Shown: positions 5,007 through 12,383, counted from the first letter of the stretch. The stretch: 18,991 nt of DNA from Planctomycetota bacterium (GCA_021784975.1 JAJYGU010000382.1:425-19415); one strand, 5' to 3'. The notes: generated by a model not told the origin, from the letters alone. Numbers and translations are program-made.

Positions 5007-6878
5007 CTACTTCCCCATCTCGTCGAAGACTGCCAAGAGTGCCAAATAGCCGTCGCAGAGAAATCCTTCGTAACCCCAGCAGCCGCCGCGCCAGTCTTTC
5101 CAATCCTTCGAGTTGCCGCCGGCGCAGACGCCCTGGAACGAGCCCTCGGCGAAGCTCTTCAGCATTGGAAACAAGATGCGCCGCGCCTCGTCCTTGCGGC
5201 CCAGCTTGTAGAGGGCCTTGACGGTCCAGTAAGCGTGGCAGGCGGTGGCCCCGCCGTTCTCGTAGATCTGGAATCCGTCCGAGCCGTCCGCCCGCGTGCC
5301 GCCCCCGAAACGCCGGTTGCGCTCGGTGTAGTCCTCGCGCCGCACCGGGATAAGATTACCGGGCAGTCCGAGGCCGAAATCGTTATAGCCCACCTCTTGC
5401 ATCTTCTTCAGCAGCCGGTCCATGATCGCGTTGGCTTCTCGGCCATCTACCAGGCCCAACGAGATTGCCATGCTGTTGACGCCGAGGAACCAGTAGTCGT
5501 GCAGCTTGCCGTCGGCGCTCTTCCAGCCAGCCAGGATCCCGGTCCGCGGATTGAAGAAGGTGCGGTAATAGGCGGCCCGGAGCTTGGCGGCCTTCGCGGC
5601 GAAGTAGGCGCGATCGGGCTCGCGCCCAAGCTTGCCCGCCACCTCAGCCATGATCTGACAGGCCCTGTACGCCAGAGCATTGGAATACGCGTCTTCATGG
5701 CCGAAGCCGATGGTGTCCCACCAGTTGGCGGGCCGCATGTCGCCGCGTCCGCTCCAACTGCCGGCGTTGCCGCTATACTCGTATTCGATCAAGCCGTTGC
5801 CGTCCCGGTCTTTCGCCAGCATCGCGCGTCCCCAGGCGGCCAGCTTGTCGTAACGCTGCCCGGCCCACTCCCAATCGTTGGCCCCGCGAACGTAATTGCA
5901 GGCGGCAATCAGCAAGGACGGGGCCGTGTCCAAGGAATCGTGAGGCGGTCCCCACGGGGCGGCCTCAGGATACTCGGCGGTGGCCTTGTAGCCGGCCTGG
6001 CCGTAGGTGAGACCGCCGTCGAGGACCCGATCCAGGGATAAGCGAAGCAGGTCGAGGCAGGTGAGCCCTTCGGCCAGCGGCGGCGCTCGCAGGGCGACCT
6101 CAGAGTATTCGTAGAAACACAGCCCGCAGACATCGCTAGAGGAGTTGTTGGCCAGCGAGTGGAGCCGCGGATTGAGCTGGAAGATATTCAGGAAATTGCG
6201 GCGGAAACCGTCGAAGCGGGCATCGTGTTTCAAGCCGGCAATCGCCGGGTAAATCGTCACTACGTTCAGCGTGTAGGCCACGCTGGGATGCTCTCGGGTG
6301 GCCGCGGGAAACTCAACCCGCACAAAATCTCCGCCGGGCTGCATGCGGCGGGCATCGTAGTCCAGCTTGCAGCCCGGCACATCGCAGTGGATGCGGAACG
6401 TCCCCATGTCGGGCAGGTGCAGAACGCAAGGCAAAGCCACCCGGCGATCGCTCTGCGCGATCATACCCAGCAGAGTCGCATGATCCTTCTTCTGGTCGAT
6501 GACCAGGGTGAACGGCCGGGCCGCCTGGCCCTCGATGTAATGCGATCGCAGGGTCAGCGACTTTTCCGCCAGGGCTATGTCCCAAATGTGTTCCACAGTG
6601 CGGCTGCCTGGATGCGGCACGTAGCCAAAGTCGCTTCGGTCCTTCGTCTGCAGCGCCAACGAGCCGGTCGGCAGCTTTGTCTTCAATACGACGTTGCCGC
6701 CCACCTTGCCTTGTCCGAGAGAGTCGACGGAAAAGAAAGTGAACGACGGCGCGGACCGTCCGAAACCCACGGCCAGGTAGTCGGACCTGAAGTCCGGGGC
6801 CGGTTCCGTCCCCGCCGCCCCGCCGGCAAGACCAAAGGCAAGGATCGCCACCACACTCGCTTGATGAAATAGGCTCAT
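5007..6878 (-). CDS. secreted six-hairpin glycosidase-like protein
   Basis: The gene encodes 623 residues from ATG 6878. A longer frame starts with TTG at 6902, but the ATG places the signal peptide (S-L-F-H-Q-A-S-V-V-A-I-L-A-F-G-L-A-G-G-A-A-G) at the very N-terminus. Residues ~25-240 look beta-rich. Residues ~270-620 look like an (alpha/alpha)6 barrel with recurring helix-Trp/Tyr motifs: D-S-L-D-T-A-P-S-L-L-I-A-A-C-N-Y-V, K-D-R-D-G-N-G-L-I-E-Y-E-Y-S-G-N-x-G-S-W, N-W-W-D-T-I-G-F-G-H-E-D-A-Y-S-N-A-L-A-Y-R-A, and G-G-A-T-A-C-H-A-Y-W-T-V-K-A-L-Y-K-L-G-R. These recall the six-hairpin superfamily (glycogen-debranching-like or rhamnosidase-like enzymes). No precise GH family or substrate can be given. 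Export suggests a role in polysaccharide breakdown. It converges on the small gene ending at 4921. Confidence 0.8.
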   Translation of the reverse strand: MSLFHQASVVAILAFGLAGGAAGTEPAPDFRSDYLAVGFGRSAPSFTFFSVDSLGQGKVGGNVVLKTKLPTGSLALQTKDRSDFGYVPHPGSRTVEHIWDIALAEKSLTLRSHYIEGQAARPFTLVIDQKKDHATLLGMIAQSDRRVALPCVLHLPDMGTFRIHCDVPGCKLDYDARRMQPGGDFVRVEFPAATREHPSVAYTLNVVTIYPAIAGLKHDARFDGFRRNFLNIFQLNPRLHSLANNSSSDVCGLCFYEYSEVALRAPPLAEGLTCLDLLRLSLDRVLDGGLTYGQAGYKATAEYPEAAPWGPPHDSLDTAPSLLIAACNYVRGANDWEWAGQRYDKLAAWGRAMLAKDRDGNGLIEYEYSGNAGSWSGRGDMRPANWWDTIGFGHEDAYSNALAYRACQIMAEVAGKLGREPDRAYFAAKAAKLRAAYYRTFFNPRTGILAGWKSADGKLHDYWFLGVNSMAISLGLVDGREANAIMDRLLKKMQEVGYNDFGLGLPGNLIPVRREDYTERNRRFGGGTRADGSDGFQIYENGGATACHAYWTVKALYKLGRKDEARRILFPMLKSFAEGSFQGVCAGGNSKDWKDWRGGCWGYEGFLCDGYLALLAVFDEMGK

Positions 6879-6911
6879 TGTCTTCTCGCTGTTTGGGAGC
6901 AATGATTGGTT

Positions 6912-7064
6912 CTAACGAGACTCCGCTGGCCGGGCACGTGGAACGGCTTTGCCTGCAATCTTGGCCAACTGCCTCTCCTTCGCCTCGTAATCGCCCACGT
7001 GAGCCCGCATCAGGCTCTTCCACAGCCGGCCGTGAGCATGTTCGACGTTCTGCAAACCGAGCAT
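6912..7064 (-). CDS. 50-residue orphan coding stretch, probably the C-terminal remnant of a lost gene
   Basis: From ATG 7064 (minus strand) it reads M-L-G-L-Q-N-V-E-H-A-H-G-R-L-W-K-S-L-M-R-A-H-V-G-D-Y-E-A-K-E-R-Q-L-A-K-I-A-G-K-A-V-P-R-A-R-P-A-E-S-R, stopping at 6912-6914. The frame is open a few codons further upstream (Q-L-L-R-N-L-A) before a TAA. Composition and helical periodicity look coding, and it ends 33 bases before the glycosidase start on the same strand. I do not recognise the protein. It could be the broken tail of a larger gene, or a leader or small ORF. Confidence 0.4.
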   Translation of the reverse strand: MLGLQNVEHAHGRLWKSLMRAHVGDYEAKERQLAKIAGKAVPRARPAESR

Positions 7065-7119
7065 CGCCAGGTTCCGCAGCAACTGGTCTTATAACATCGG
7101 CGGCCGGACCCGGAGAGCC

Positions 7120-7327
7120 ACGCCCGTTTTACGGGCGTTTCCGCCATAGGTGGTCCTGGGCCCGGCGTTTACGCCGGATTGGTCGGTTGGTCTGGTCGAT
7201 CACTGTCACGCCGGTTCACCGACGTCCTGCGTGCTGGTCGTCGGCGGGAGGCCCATGAATGGGTCTGACACGTCGCGGCGTACAAACGGTGGCGTCTCTC
7301 TGACCCGGCGTAAGACGATAGCCGGTC
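7120..7327. repeat. hairpin array A (five stem-loops), part of a two-copy structured element
   Basis: Stem-loops: 7120-7138 (8-bp stem, loop TTT flanked by T/A), 7162-7177 (CCGGCG-TTTA-CGCCGG), 7208-7225 (7-bp stem with one mismatch, loop TTCA), 7249-7266 (7-bp stem with one G-T, loop TGAA), 7302-7327 (7 pairs, one bulge, degenerate loop starting GTAAG). Loops are TTNA in the first half and TNAA in the second. Linkers resemble those of the element at 14267-14511, including a T-N-CCGCC linker after stem 1, CCTG after stem 3, TGACAC after stem 4, and GACCCG at stem 5. This fills the 286-base space from the orphan ORF to vapC, where no other gene or obvious promoter is seen. Confidence 0.7.
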
Positions 7328-7350
7328 GAGCATCTACTCTGGGACGCTGG

Positions 7351-7647
7351 ATGATCCTCGTTGACACCAGCATTGTGCTGCGTCTTGCCCAACCGGATCA
7401 TCCCCATCGCCAGGCGGCGTGGGACGCGATTGTGATGCTCAGGGTTCGTGATGGCGAGCAGTTCGCGATTGCCCCGCAGAACCTGTACGAGATGTATGTG
7501 GTATGCACTCGCCCGCCGAGCGCGAACGGGCTGGGGATGACGCCCGAAGAGGGCCGCAGCGAAATTGTCAGCGCTCGCGCAATGTTTCAGGTGAGGCAGT
7601 TCCTGGAATTGGTCGAGGACTACAATCTGCGGCTTGAAGAGGAATGA
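7351..7647 (+). pseudogene. vapC-hicA chimera: PIN toxin N-terminal half joined in frame to a HicA C-terminus
   Basis: Residues 1-79 (M-I-L-V-D-T-S-I-V-L-R-L-A-Q-P-D-H-P-H-R...I-A-P-Q-N-L-Y-E-M-Y-V-V-C-T-R-P...G-L-G-M-T-P-E-E) are the N-terminal part of a PIN-domain VapC-type ribonuclease, with the first two acidic residues D5 and E47. At about 7587/7588 the sequence switches to Q-V-R-Q-F-L-E-L-V-E-D-Y-N-L-R-L-E-E-E, the characteristic end of HicA (YcfA-type) mRNA interferases. The PIN half lacks its C-terminal acidic residues (family length ~140), and the HicA half lacks its catalytic His and nearly all of its dsRBD-like fold. Neither toxin should be active. The start is ATG 7351; a frame extends upstream to 7150 but runs through the hairpin array. 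No VapB antitoxin is present upstream. The TGA stop overlaps the hicB ATG. Confidence 0.8.
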
Positions 7648-7865
7648 TGGACTACCATATTAACGTGTTTTACAGTGAGGAAGACCGCAGCTATGTGGCT
7701 GGCATCCCAGACCTCAAGTTTTGCTCGGCCTTAAGAGCCAGGCCCGAGGAGGCTGTGCGCGAGGTGCTGCGGGCGAAAGCCGCATGGCTAAAGGTCGCCA
7801 AGCAGCGCGGCAGGCGCATCCCTGAACCGCGTTACCGACCTGCCATATACCAACTTGCCAGATGA
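7644..7865 (+). CDS. hicB: HicB-family antitoxin, now without a working HicA
   Basis: The gene encodes 73 residues: M-M-D-Y-H-I-N-V-F-Y-S-E-E-D-R-S-Y-V-A-G-I-P-D-L-K-F-C-S-A-L-R-A-R-P-E-E-A-V-R-E-V-L-R-A-K-A-A-W-L-K-V-A-K...I-P-E-P-R-Y-R-P-A-I-Y-Q. This is the HicB partial RNase-H-like fold (Y-S-E-x-D-x-x-Y-V-A-x-I-P-D-L, C-S-A-x-x-x-x-P-E-E-A), complete for the short HicB type that lacks a C-terminal DNA-binding domain. In intact systems hicA lies immediately upstream and is neutralised by HicB. Here the upstream frame keeps only the last 19 HicA residues, with the usual 4-nt ATGA overlap preserved. The start could be ATG 7644 or 7647. Expression would depend on the vapC-side promoter. Confidence 0.85.
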   Translation: MMDYHINVFYSEEDRSYVAGIPDLKFCSALRARPEEAVREVLRAKAAWLKVAKQRGRRIPEPRYRPAIYQLAR

Positions 7866-7952
7866 GCCGTCGGGGCCACAAAAGACCGCACCACAGGGGC
7901 CATGCAAGGGGTCAGAACGATTTTGGTCAGTCCTCTTTGTGCGCGACGGTGG

Positions 7953-7993
7953 CATGCTCTCACGATGCGAAGCATCGGGTGAGGGTGAGCATG
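7953..7993. repeat. long imperfect palindrome with a GCGAAGC tip
   Basis: CATGCTC (7953-7959) pairs with GAGCATG (7987-7993). TCAC (7960-7963) pairs with GTGA (7979-7982). GATGC (7964-7968) and GCATC (7972-7976) close a GAA loop. GCGAAGC is an unusually stable DNA mini-hairpin. The element sits in the 423-base space after hicB (7866-8288), which holds no gene and otherwise contains the two CCTCACCCT palindromes at 8118 and 8243 and a T/C-rich low-complexity stretch around 8050-8115. Confidence 0.55.
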
Positions 7994-8117
7994 GAGGGAG
8001 CGTCCGCCATAACGAACTGCGGCTCGCGCCGCACGACGGCATGCCACTCAGCCGCTTTCAGTTTTCGCCGCTTCGCCTTCGGCTCTCACTTTCCGCTTTC
8101 GGCTTTCGATCGCTCTG

Positions 8118-8151
8118 CCCTCACCCTGCCCTCTCCCGGAGGGAGAGGGGA
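8118..8151. repeat. CCTCACCCT-type palindromic intergenic repeat, copy 1
   Basis: CCCTCACCCTG is followed by the perfect 9-bp stem CCCTCTCCC (8129-8137)/GGGAGAGGG (8141-8149) with loop GGA. The same unit recurs at 8243-8277 and, with a longer stem, at 14928-14967. Confidence 0.75.
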
Positions 8152-8242
8152 ACCTCGCAGTGGCCTCATCCGGCTCTTTCCGGGAGGGAAGCGGGACGTG
8201 TTCTGACCTTCCGCCTTCGGAACTCCGCCCTTGCTCTTGTTC

Positions 8243-8277
8243 CCCTCACCCTAGCCCTCTCCCCGAGGGAGAGGGGA
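8243..8277. repeat. CCTCACCCT-type palindromic repeat, copy 2, directly after htrA
   Basis: CCCTCACCCTAG precedes the stem CCCTCTCCC (8255-8263)/GGGAGAGGG (8267-8275) with loop CGA. It lies 11 bases past the stop codon of the minus-strand protease gene, so it could help end that transcript, although no T-run follows on that strand. Confidence 0.75.
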
Positions 8278-8288
8278 TCAAACCTGCG

Positions 8289-9668
8289 CTACGGCCTGCC
8301 CGCACGCCGCGGGGCGACCACCATGAGATCGACCCGAGTCATCAGTTCGCCGCTGCGGCGGAGCAAGACCATGTTCACAGCTTGCCCGGGCTGAATACGT
8401 TCCAAGACCAGACCGACGTCGCCCAGGTCGTGGGGACGGATGCTGTTGATGCGGGCCAGCACGTCGCCGGGCAGGGGCGGGGCCTGCAACTTGTCGTAGT
8501 TCCAGGGCGGCCCTTGGGCCACGTCGGTGATCACCACCCCCCGCCGCACCCGCAAGGCCGCAGCCTGCGCCTTCGCCGCGTCCAAGGGAACCGCCGTCAG
8601 GCCATAGAAAGTCTTCAGTAGTGCGGCCCCGTCGGGTTTCGGTTGAGCGCCGAGCGCAAGCATGACTTGTTCGGGCTTGCCGTCGCGGAGTAGGTCGAGT
8701 CGCAGCGTGTCCTGCGGCTTGCGGCCGATCAGGGCCAGCGAGAACTCGAGACGGCCGGCGATCGGTTCGCCGTTGAGACGCTCGATCAGATCGCCCGGCT
8801 GAACGCCCGCCAGGGCGGCCGGCGACCCGGCGGCCACCGCCACTACCTGGGCCGGCTCTGACGGCCGCAGCACGAGGCCGGTGGCAATACCGTAGCGGTG
8901 CTCCACGTCGAGCATGTCGGGCAGACAGAAACGGATGGCGGCCACCGGGACCCCGAAACTAATGTTCTCCGAGTTCATCCGCTTGACGGCCGTGATGCCG
9001 ATGACCTGCCCGAGGGCGTTAAACCACGGTCCGCCGGAGCTGCCCGCGTTGATGGCGGCGTCGGTTTGCAGCATGTCGTGCAAGGTAACGCCGGGCAGCC
9101 CATTGGGCCGCGTGGCCCGGCCTACCGCGCTCAGAACGCCGGTGGTGCAGGTCGACGGCAGGCCGAAGGGATTGCCGATCACAATGACCGGCTCGCCGAT
9201 CATCAGGTCGCCGCCGCGGGCAAACTTGACCGCCGGCAGGGGCCGGCCGGCGTCGATTTTCAATAAGGCCAGGTCCTGCCGGCGCTCCAGGGCCAGCAGA
9301 TCGGCCGGATAAGTCCTGCCGTCGCGGAGGGTGACGGAGTGGGCGATCACTTTTTCGACGGTGTGCACATTGGTGAGGATGTAGCCCGACTCGTGGACCA
9401 CGAAGCCGCTGCCCAGACTGGTGACCTCGCGGTTGCGGGCCCCTTGGAAGAATTCTTCGACCAGCTTCAGTTGTCCCCGGCCGTAGACCGCCGGCCCGGT
9501 CACGCAAATCACCGAGTCCTTGTAGCGCTGGAAGACCTCGACGGCAGGCGTGCGGCGGGGATCAAAGGCCGCACGGGACGATTGCCCCCGCGCCGGCAGG
9601 CCGGGCCAGCCAAGCAGCCCGGCGGCAATCAAAGTGACGACCAGAAAACGATGCGAGGCACTAGTCAT
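8289..9668 (-). CDS. HtrA/DegP-type trypsin-like serine protease with two PDZ domains, exported
   Basis: The gene encodes 459 residues. The signal peptide is at about 1-29 (F-L-V-V-T-L-I-A-A-G-L-L-G-W-P-G-L-P-A-R-G). The protease domain spans about 45-250, with the triad H102 (T-N-V-H-T-V), D132 (R-Q-D-L-A-L-L-K-I) and S211 in I-N-A-G-S-S-G-G-P-W. The usual family text is I-N-P-G-N-S-G-G-P-L, so two flanking positions differ but the triad is complete. PDZ domains cover about 262-345 (G-S-P-A-A-L-A-G-V-Q-P-G-D-L-I-E-R-L-N-G) and about 360-450 (G-V-V-I-T-D-V-A-Q-G...L-P-G-D-V-L-A-R-I-N). It probably degrades or guards misfolded proteins in the periplasm. It lies 149 bases downstream of the gspE-like gene on the same strand, with the 52-bp palindrome at 9695-9746 between them, so probably a separate transcript. 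Confidence 0.93.
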   Translation of the reverse strand: MTSASHRFLVVTLIAAGLLGWPGLPARGQSSRAAFDPRRTPAVEVFQRYKDSVICVTGPAVYGRGQLKLVEEFFQGARNREVTSLGSGFVVHESGYILTNVHTVEKVIAHSVTLRDGRTYPADLLALERRQDLALLKIDAGRPLPAVKFARGGDLMIGEPVIVIGNPFGLPSTCTTGVLSAVGRATRPNGLPGVTLHDMLQTDAAINAGSSGGPWFNALGQVIGITAVKRMNSENISFGVPVAAIRFCLPDMLDVEHRYGIATGLVLRPSEPAQVVAVAAGSPAALAGVQPGDLIERLNGEPIAGRLEFSLALIGRKPQDTLRLDLLRDGKPEQVMLALGAQPKPDGAALLKTFYGLTAVPLDAAKAQAAALRVRRGVVITDVAQGPPWNYDKLQAPPLPGDVLARINSIRPHDLGDVGLVLERIQPGQAVNMVLLRRSGELMTRVDLMVVAPRRAGRP

Positions 9669-9694
9669 CAGCTATCTCATCACGCGGTGCCGAA

Positions 9695-9746
9695 GGGGAC
9701 AGTCCCATTTTTGTGGCCTCGTGCCACAAAAATCGGGACAGTCCCC
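9695..9746. repeat. 52-bp composite palindrome, copy 1 (GGGGACAGTCCC ends)
   Basis: Ends GGGGACAGTCCC (9695-9706) and GGGACAGTCCCC (9735-9746) enclose a perfect 10-bp stem (9708-9717 with 9723-9732: TTTTTGTGGC/GCCACAAAAA) with a 5-nt loop. The end motifs pair with each other except for the central A-A. It has the same length and plan as 12383-12434. It lies between gspE and htrA and may also act as a transcript end for gspE. Confidence 0.75.
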
Positions 9747-9817
9747 GACAACCCTACTCTAGCACATTGGCCGGCACTGGGCACCAGCCGGGCTTGTAGA
9801 ACGGGTGGGCCCGAGCC

Positions 9818-11431
9818 TCACTCGCTCAGCGTTTGCTGAAGCAATTTGGCCGCCGGCGTGCCAGTAGGAGGAACATAGAGGCTGCCCAACCAGCGCAATT
9901 CGTCAAGGCTGATAATTCCCTGGGCCGCCATGGAAATGCCGTCCAGGATGAGCGGACGGTGCCCTGCGGCCACCATCGCTTCGCGCAGGGTCCGCTCGTC
10001 GGTATGGGCCAGAATCATATGATAGGCGTTCTCGCCCAGACTCCAGACCTCAAATACCCCAGTGCGGCCGGCATAGCCGATCTCATGACACTCGCTGCAG
10101 CCCGCCGCGTGCCAGGTACTCTTGGGCGTCGGGAGGCCGCGAACCGTTAGCCATTGAACGCTGGTTTCGCTGGGAGCACCGCGGCGGCGGCAGTGCGGGC
10201 AGAGCTTGCGAACCAGCCGCTGGGCAATGACCATCGATAAACACGTGCCGATTTCGTGGTCCGCCAGACCCCAGTTTCGCAGGGCGGTGACCGCCCCGAA
10301 GGCGTCGCGGCTGTGCAAGGTGCTCATCAGCACGCGGCCCGAAGTGCTCGCCTCCAGGGCCACTTGAGCGGTTTCGGCGTCGCGAATTTCGCCAGATAAC
10401 AGATAGTCGGCGTCGAGCCGCAGCATGGCCCGCAGACCTTCGGCAAAGGTCAACCCGTGCCGCTCATCCACCTGCATCTGGGTCACTCCGTCGATCTGGT
10501 ACTCGACCGGGTCTTCGATGGTGACCACGCTGCGATCGGTCATCTTCAATTCGTGCAGCAGGGCGCAGAGGGTGGTCGTCTTGCCGCTCCCGGTAGGACC
10601 GGTGGCCAACAACATGCCCGCGCTGCCGGCCAGCCACTGTTCGATCGGGCAACGCTCCGGCTCGCACAGCCCCAGGTCTTCGACCGTGCGTTTCAGGCGT
10701 TGCGGACTGAGTAAACGAATGGCCAGACTCTCGCCGGCGATGCAGGGCGCGCAGGCTAATCGCAGATCAACCTCGTGGCCGTCGACCAAGCGGGTCTGCC
10801 GAGCGTCGCTGGGCCGGAAGCTGTGAGTGGGGTCCAGCCCGGCGCTGACCTTGAAGTGGCGGATCATGTGCATGCCCGCCGGCAGGGGTAGCTGCAACAC
10901 ATCCAGCATCGCCCCGTCGATTCGCACCCGCACGATGACCCGATCGCTGTAGGGAGTCAAGTGGATATCCGAGCAGCCCATCCGTACGGTCTCAGTGAGC
11001 AACTCGTCCACGATGGACGCCAATTCGGCCCCCGGAAGGACCTCCCCGTTGACGGCCCATCCCCGGACTCGGTCGCTGAGCCGCCCCAGAAGGTGCTCTC
11101 TGACGGGTCGGACCCATTCGGCAGTCGGCAGGGCAGTGGCCACCGGCGAGCGCTCCGCCCTCGGAGCGCCTCCTGCGCAATCGGTGTGGTGCAAACAGCG
11201 CTGGATTGTATGCACCGTGGTTGCGTCGGTCAACAACCCGTCGGCACACAGCACTTTTCCGAAAATTCCGGCATGGAACCCCCTAGTAGCCTGGCGGTCT
11301 CCAAGTCGCAAGGCGACCGGCGGATGTCGCTTTTTTGCTACAGGCCGCACCCTTTGCTTCCCGGTTGCTCCTCTAACTTCCGCCAGCCCGTGCGGGGCCG
11401 AATTCCGTAAGCCCTTGTGCAGCAAGGGCAT
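9818..11431 (-). CDS. GspE/PulE/PilB-type secretion or pilus assembly ATPase
   Basis: The longest frame has 537 codons, but the first ~95 look non-coding and overlap a hairpin. A better start may be GTG 11143 (A-T-A-L-P-T-A-E-W-V...), giving 441 residues. Conserved parts (numbering from 11431): the domain before the ATPase from about 135 (S-I-V-D-E-L-L-T-E-T-V-R-M-G-C-S-D-I-H-L-T-P), Walker A G-P-T-G-S-G-K-T-T 278-286, Asp box V-T-I-E-D-P-V-E-Y 303-311, Walker B region L-D-A-D-Y-L-L-S-G-E-I-R-D 339-351 (usual form Q-D-P-D-x-x-x-x-G-E-I-R-D), His box S-T-L-H-S 370-374, and zinc-type cysteines C-P-H-C 411-414 and C-S-E-C 445-448. The N-terminal GspE/PilB domain is lacking. It probably powers type II secretion or type IV pilus assembly, but no other pilus gene is in the window. 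Confidence 0.88.
   Translation of the reverse strand: MPLLHKGLRNSAPHGLAEVRGATGKQRVRPVAKKRHPPVALRLGDRQATRGFHAGIFGKVLCADGLLTDATTVHTIQRCLHHTDCAGGAPRAERSPVATALPTAEWVRPVREHLLGRLSDRVRGWAVNGEVLPGAELASIVDELLTETVRMGCSDIHLTPYSDRVIVRVRIDGAMLDVLQLPLPAGMHMIRHFKVSAGLDPTHSFRPSDARQTRLVDGHEVDLRLACAPCIAGESLAIRLLSPQRLKRTVEDLGLCEPERCPIEQWLAGSAGMLLATGPTGSGKTTTLCALLHELKMTDRSVVTIEDPVEYQIDGVTQMQVDERHGLTFAEGLRAMLRLDADYLLSGEIRDAETAQVALEASTSGRVLMSTLHSRDAFGAVTALRNWGLADHEIGTCLSMVIAQRLVRKLCPHCRRRGAPSETSVQWLTVRGLPTPKSTWHAAGCSECHEIGYAGRTGVFEVWSLGENAYHMILAHTDERTLREAMVAAGHRPLILDGISMAAQGIISLDELRWLGSLYVPPTGTPAAKLLQQTLSE
11411..11429. other. hairpin at the 5' edge of the longest gspE frame
   Basis: GCCCTTG (11411-11417) and CAAGGGC (11423-11429) form a 7-bp stem with a 5-nt loop, covering codons 1-7 of the longest possible gspE frame. 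A second small stem, GTCGC/GCGAC, lies near 11306-11318. Their presence argues that translation of gspE starts further downstream and that about 11145-11501 is largely the divergent control region. Confidence 0.4.
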
Positions 11432-11501
11432 GGCGATAACCGCCGCCAGATGGCCCTCAGTAATTCATTCTCGGCATTGCCTTTGCTCTATCTCGAAGCC
11501 T

Positions 11502-12383
11502 ATGCACGTCCGCGAACTGGTTGAACTGGCAGGGACCCTCGCCTCCCACGGGCCGCTACTGGTCGAACGCCGCGAGCCGCTCTTGGCCGACGGCATCGAA
11601 CAATACTGGACCGCATCCAAGGTGCGGCTCGACCGCTGGGCCCGCCGGCTGAAGACGTTGGCGCAGCCAATCACTGGTAGCGGCAAGCGGCGTCGTGCGA
11701 CATGGCCGGCAACTTGTGCCGTCATGGAGGAAATCCTCGCCAGCGAAATCCTCACGCGGGTCTGGACCGCGCTGCTAACGGCCTACGATCGCCAACGCGG
11801 CCGCGACGACGTCGAGCCCGTCGCCCGGAGCGTGCTGATCGGACACATCGAGGCTCGGCACCGGGTGTTGAGCCTGCTGGCCCACGGGCCGGGCATTGCA
11901 GTCGAAGCCGCGGTCCGGCTGAATCGCCTTCGCCGCCGTAGCGAGCGCTGGACGGACTGTCTGATCGGGCACCTGCCCCGCCACTACGAGGTGAGCGAGT
12001 TTGCCGCCGACCCCCAGCGGGCCAGGGATTTCGCCGACGACGTGCAGCAGCGCCATCGTCTGCCCGGCGGCCGACACACCTGGCCGTTGATCACCGCGTC
12101 GCTGCGGGCGGCATTCCGTTGCGGGCTGGGCCCGCTCAGCCCGAACGCCGACCTCAACGCCCGCATCGCCGACAGCATCCTCTCCTGTCTGCCGGCCGAG
12201 GCCTTCGACGCGATCGGACTCTTGCGCTCCGCCTGGCTGATGCGGCTGAGCAAGATCACCGACGAAACGCAGGCCATGGTCGCTTGGCTGCTGTCGGACC
12301 CGCCGGCGAGGCCGCCCAAACCGACTGCGCCCCCCGGCGGCCCTCCGTCCCGATTTTCGGGCCACAACAGGCACGGCGGGTAG
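11502..12383 (+). CDS. protein of unknown function divergent from the gspE-like gene
   Basis: The gene encodes 293 residues from ATG 11502 (M-H-V-R-E-L-V-E-L-A-G-T-L-A...). The open frame runs back to 10995, but that part is the antisense of gspE. It is soluble, Arg/Ala/Leu-rich and mostly helical. It contains W-T-A-S-K-V-R-L-D-R-W-A-R-R-L-K-T-L, a block around residues 70-150 (M-E-E-I-L-A-S-E-I-L-T-R-V-W-T-A-L-L-T-A-Y-D...I-E-A-R-H-R-V-L-S-L-L-A-H-G), and H-T-W-P-L-I-T-A-S-L-R-A-A-F. I do not recognise a family. The Pro-rich end (P-P-A-R-P-P-K-P-T-A-P-P-G-G-P-P) and the last ~12 residues are probably not original: they are encoded by GC-rich palindrome-like sequence, and the TAG stop uses the first G of the 52-bp palindrome at 12383. 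Confidence 0.75.
   Translation: MHVRELVELAGTLASHGPLLVERREPLLADGIEQYWTASKVRLDRWARRLKTLAQPITGSGKRRRATWPATCAVMEEILASEILTRVWTALLTAYDRQRGRDDVEPVARSVLIGHIEARHRVLSLLAHGPGIAVEAAVRLNRLRRRSERWTDCLIGHLPRHYEVSEFAADPQRARDFADDVQQRHRLPGGRHTWPLITASLRAAFRCGLGPLSPNADLNARIADSILSCLPAEAFDAIGLLRSAWLMRLSKITDETQAMVAWLLSDPPARPPKPTAPPGGPPSRFSGHNRHGG

Noticed and set aside
7150..7350. N-terminal extension of the vapC-hicA frame
   Set aside because: This stretch is the hairpin array; the PIN domain begins at the ATG 7351 as in the family.
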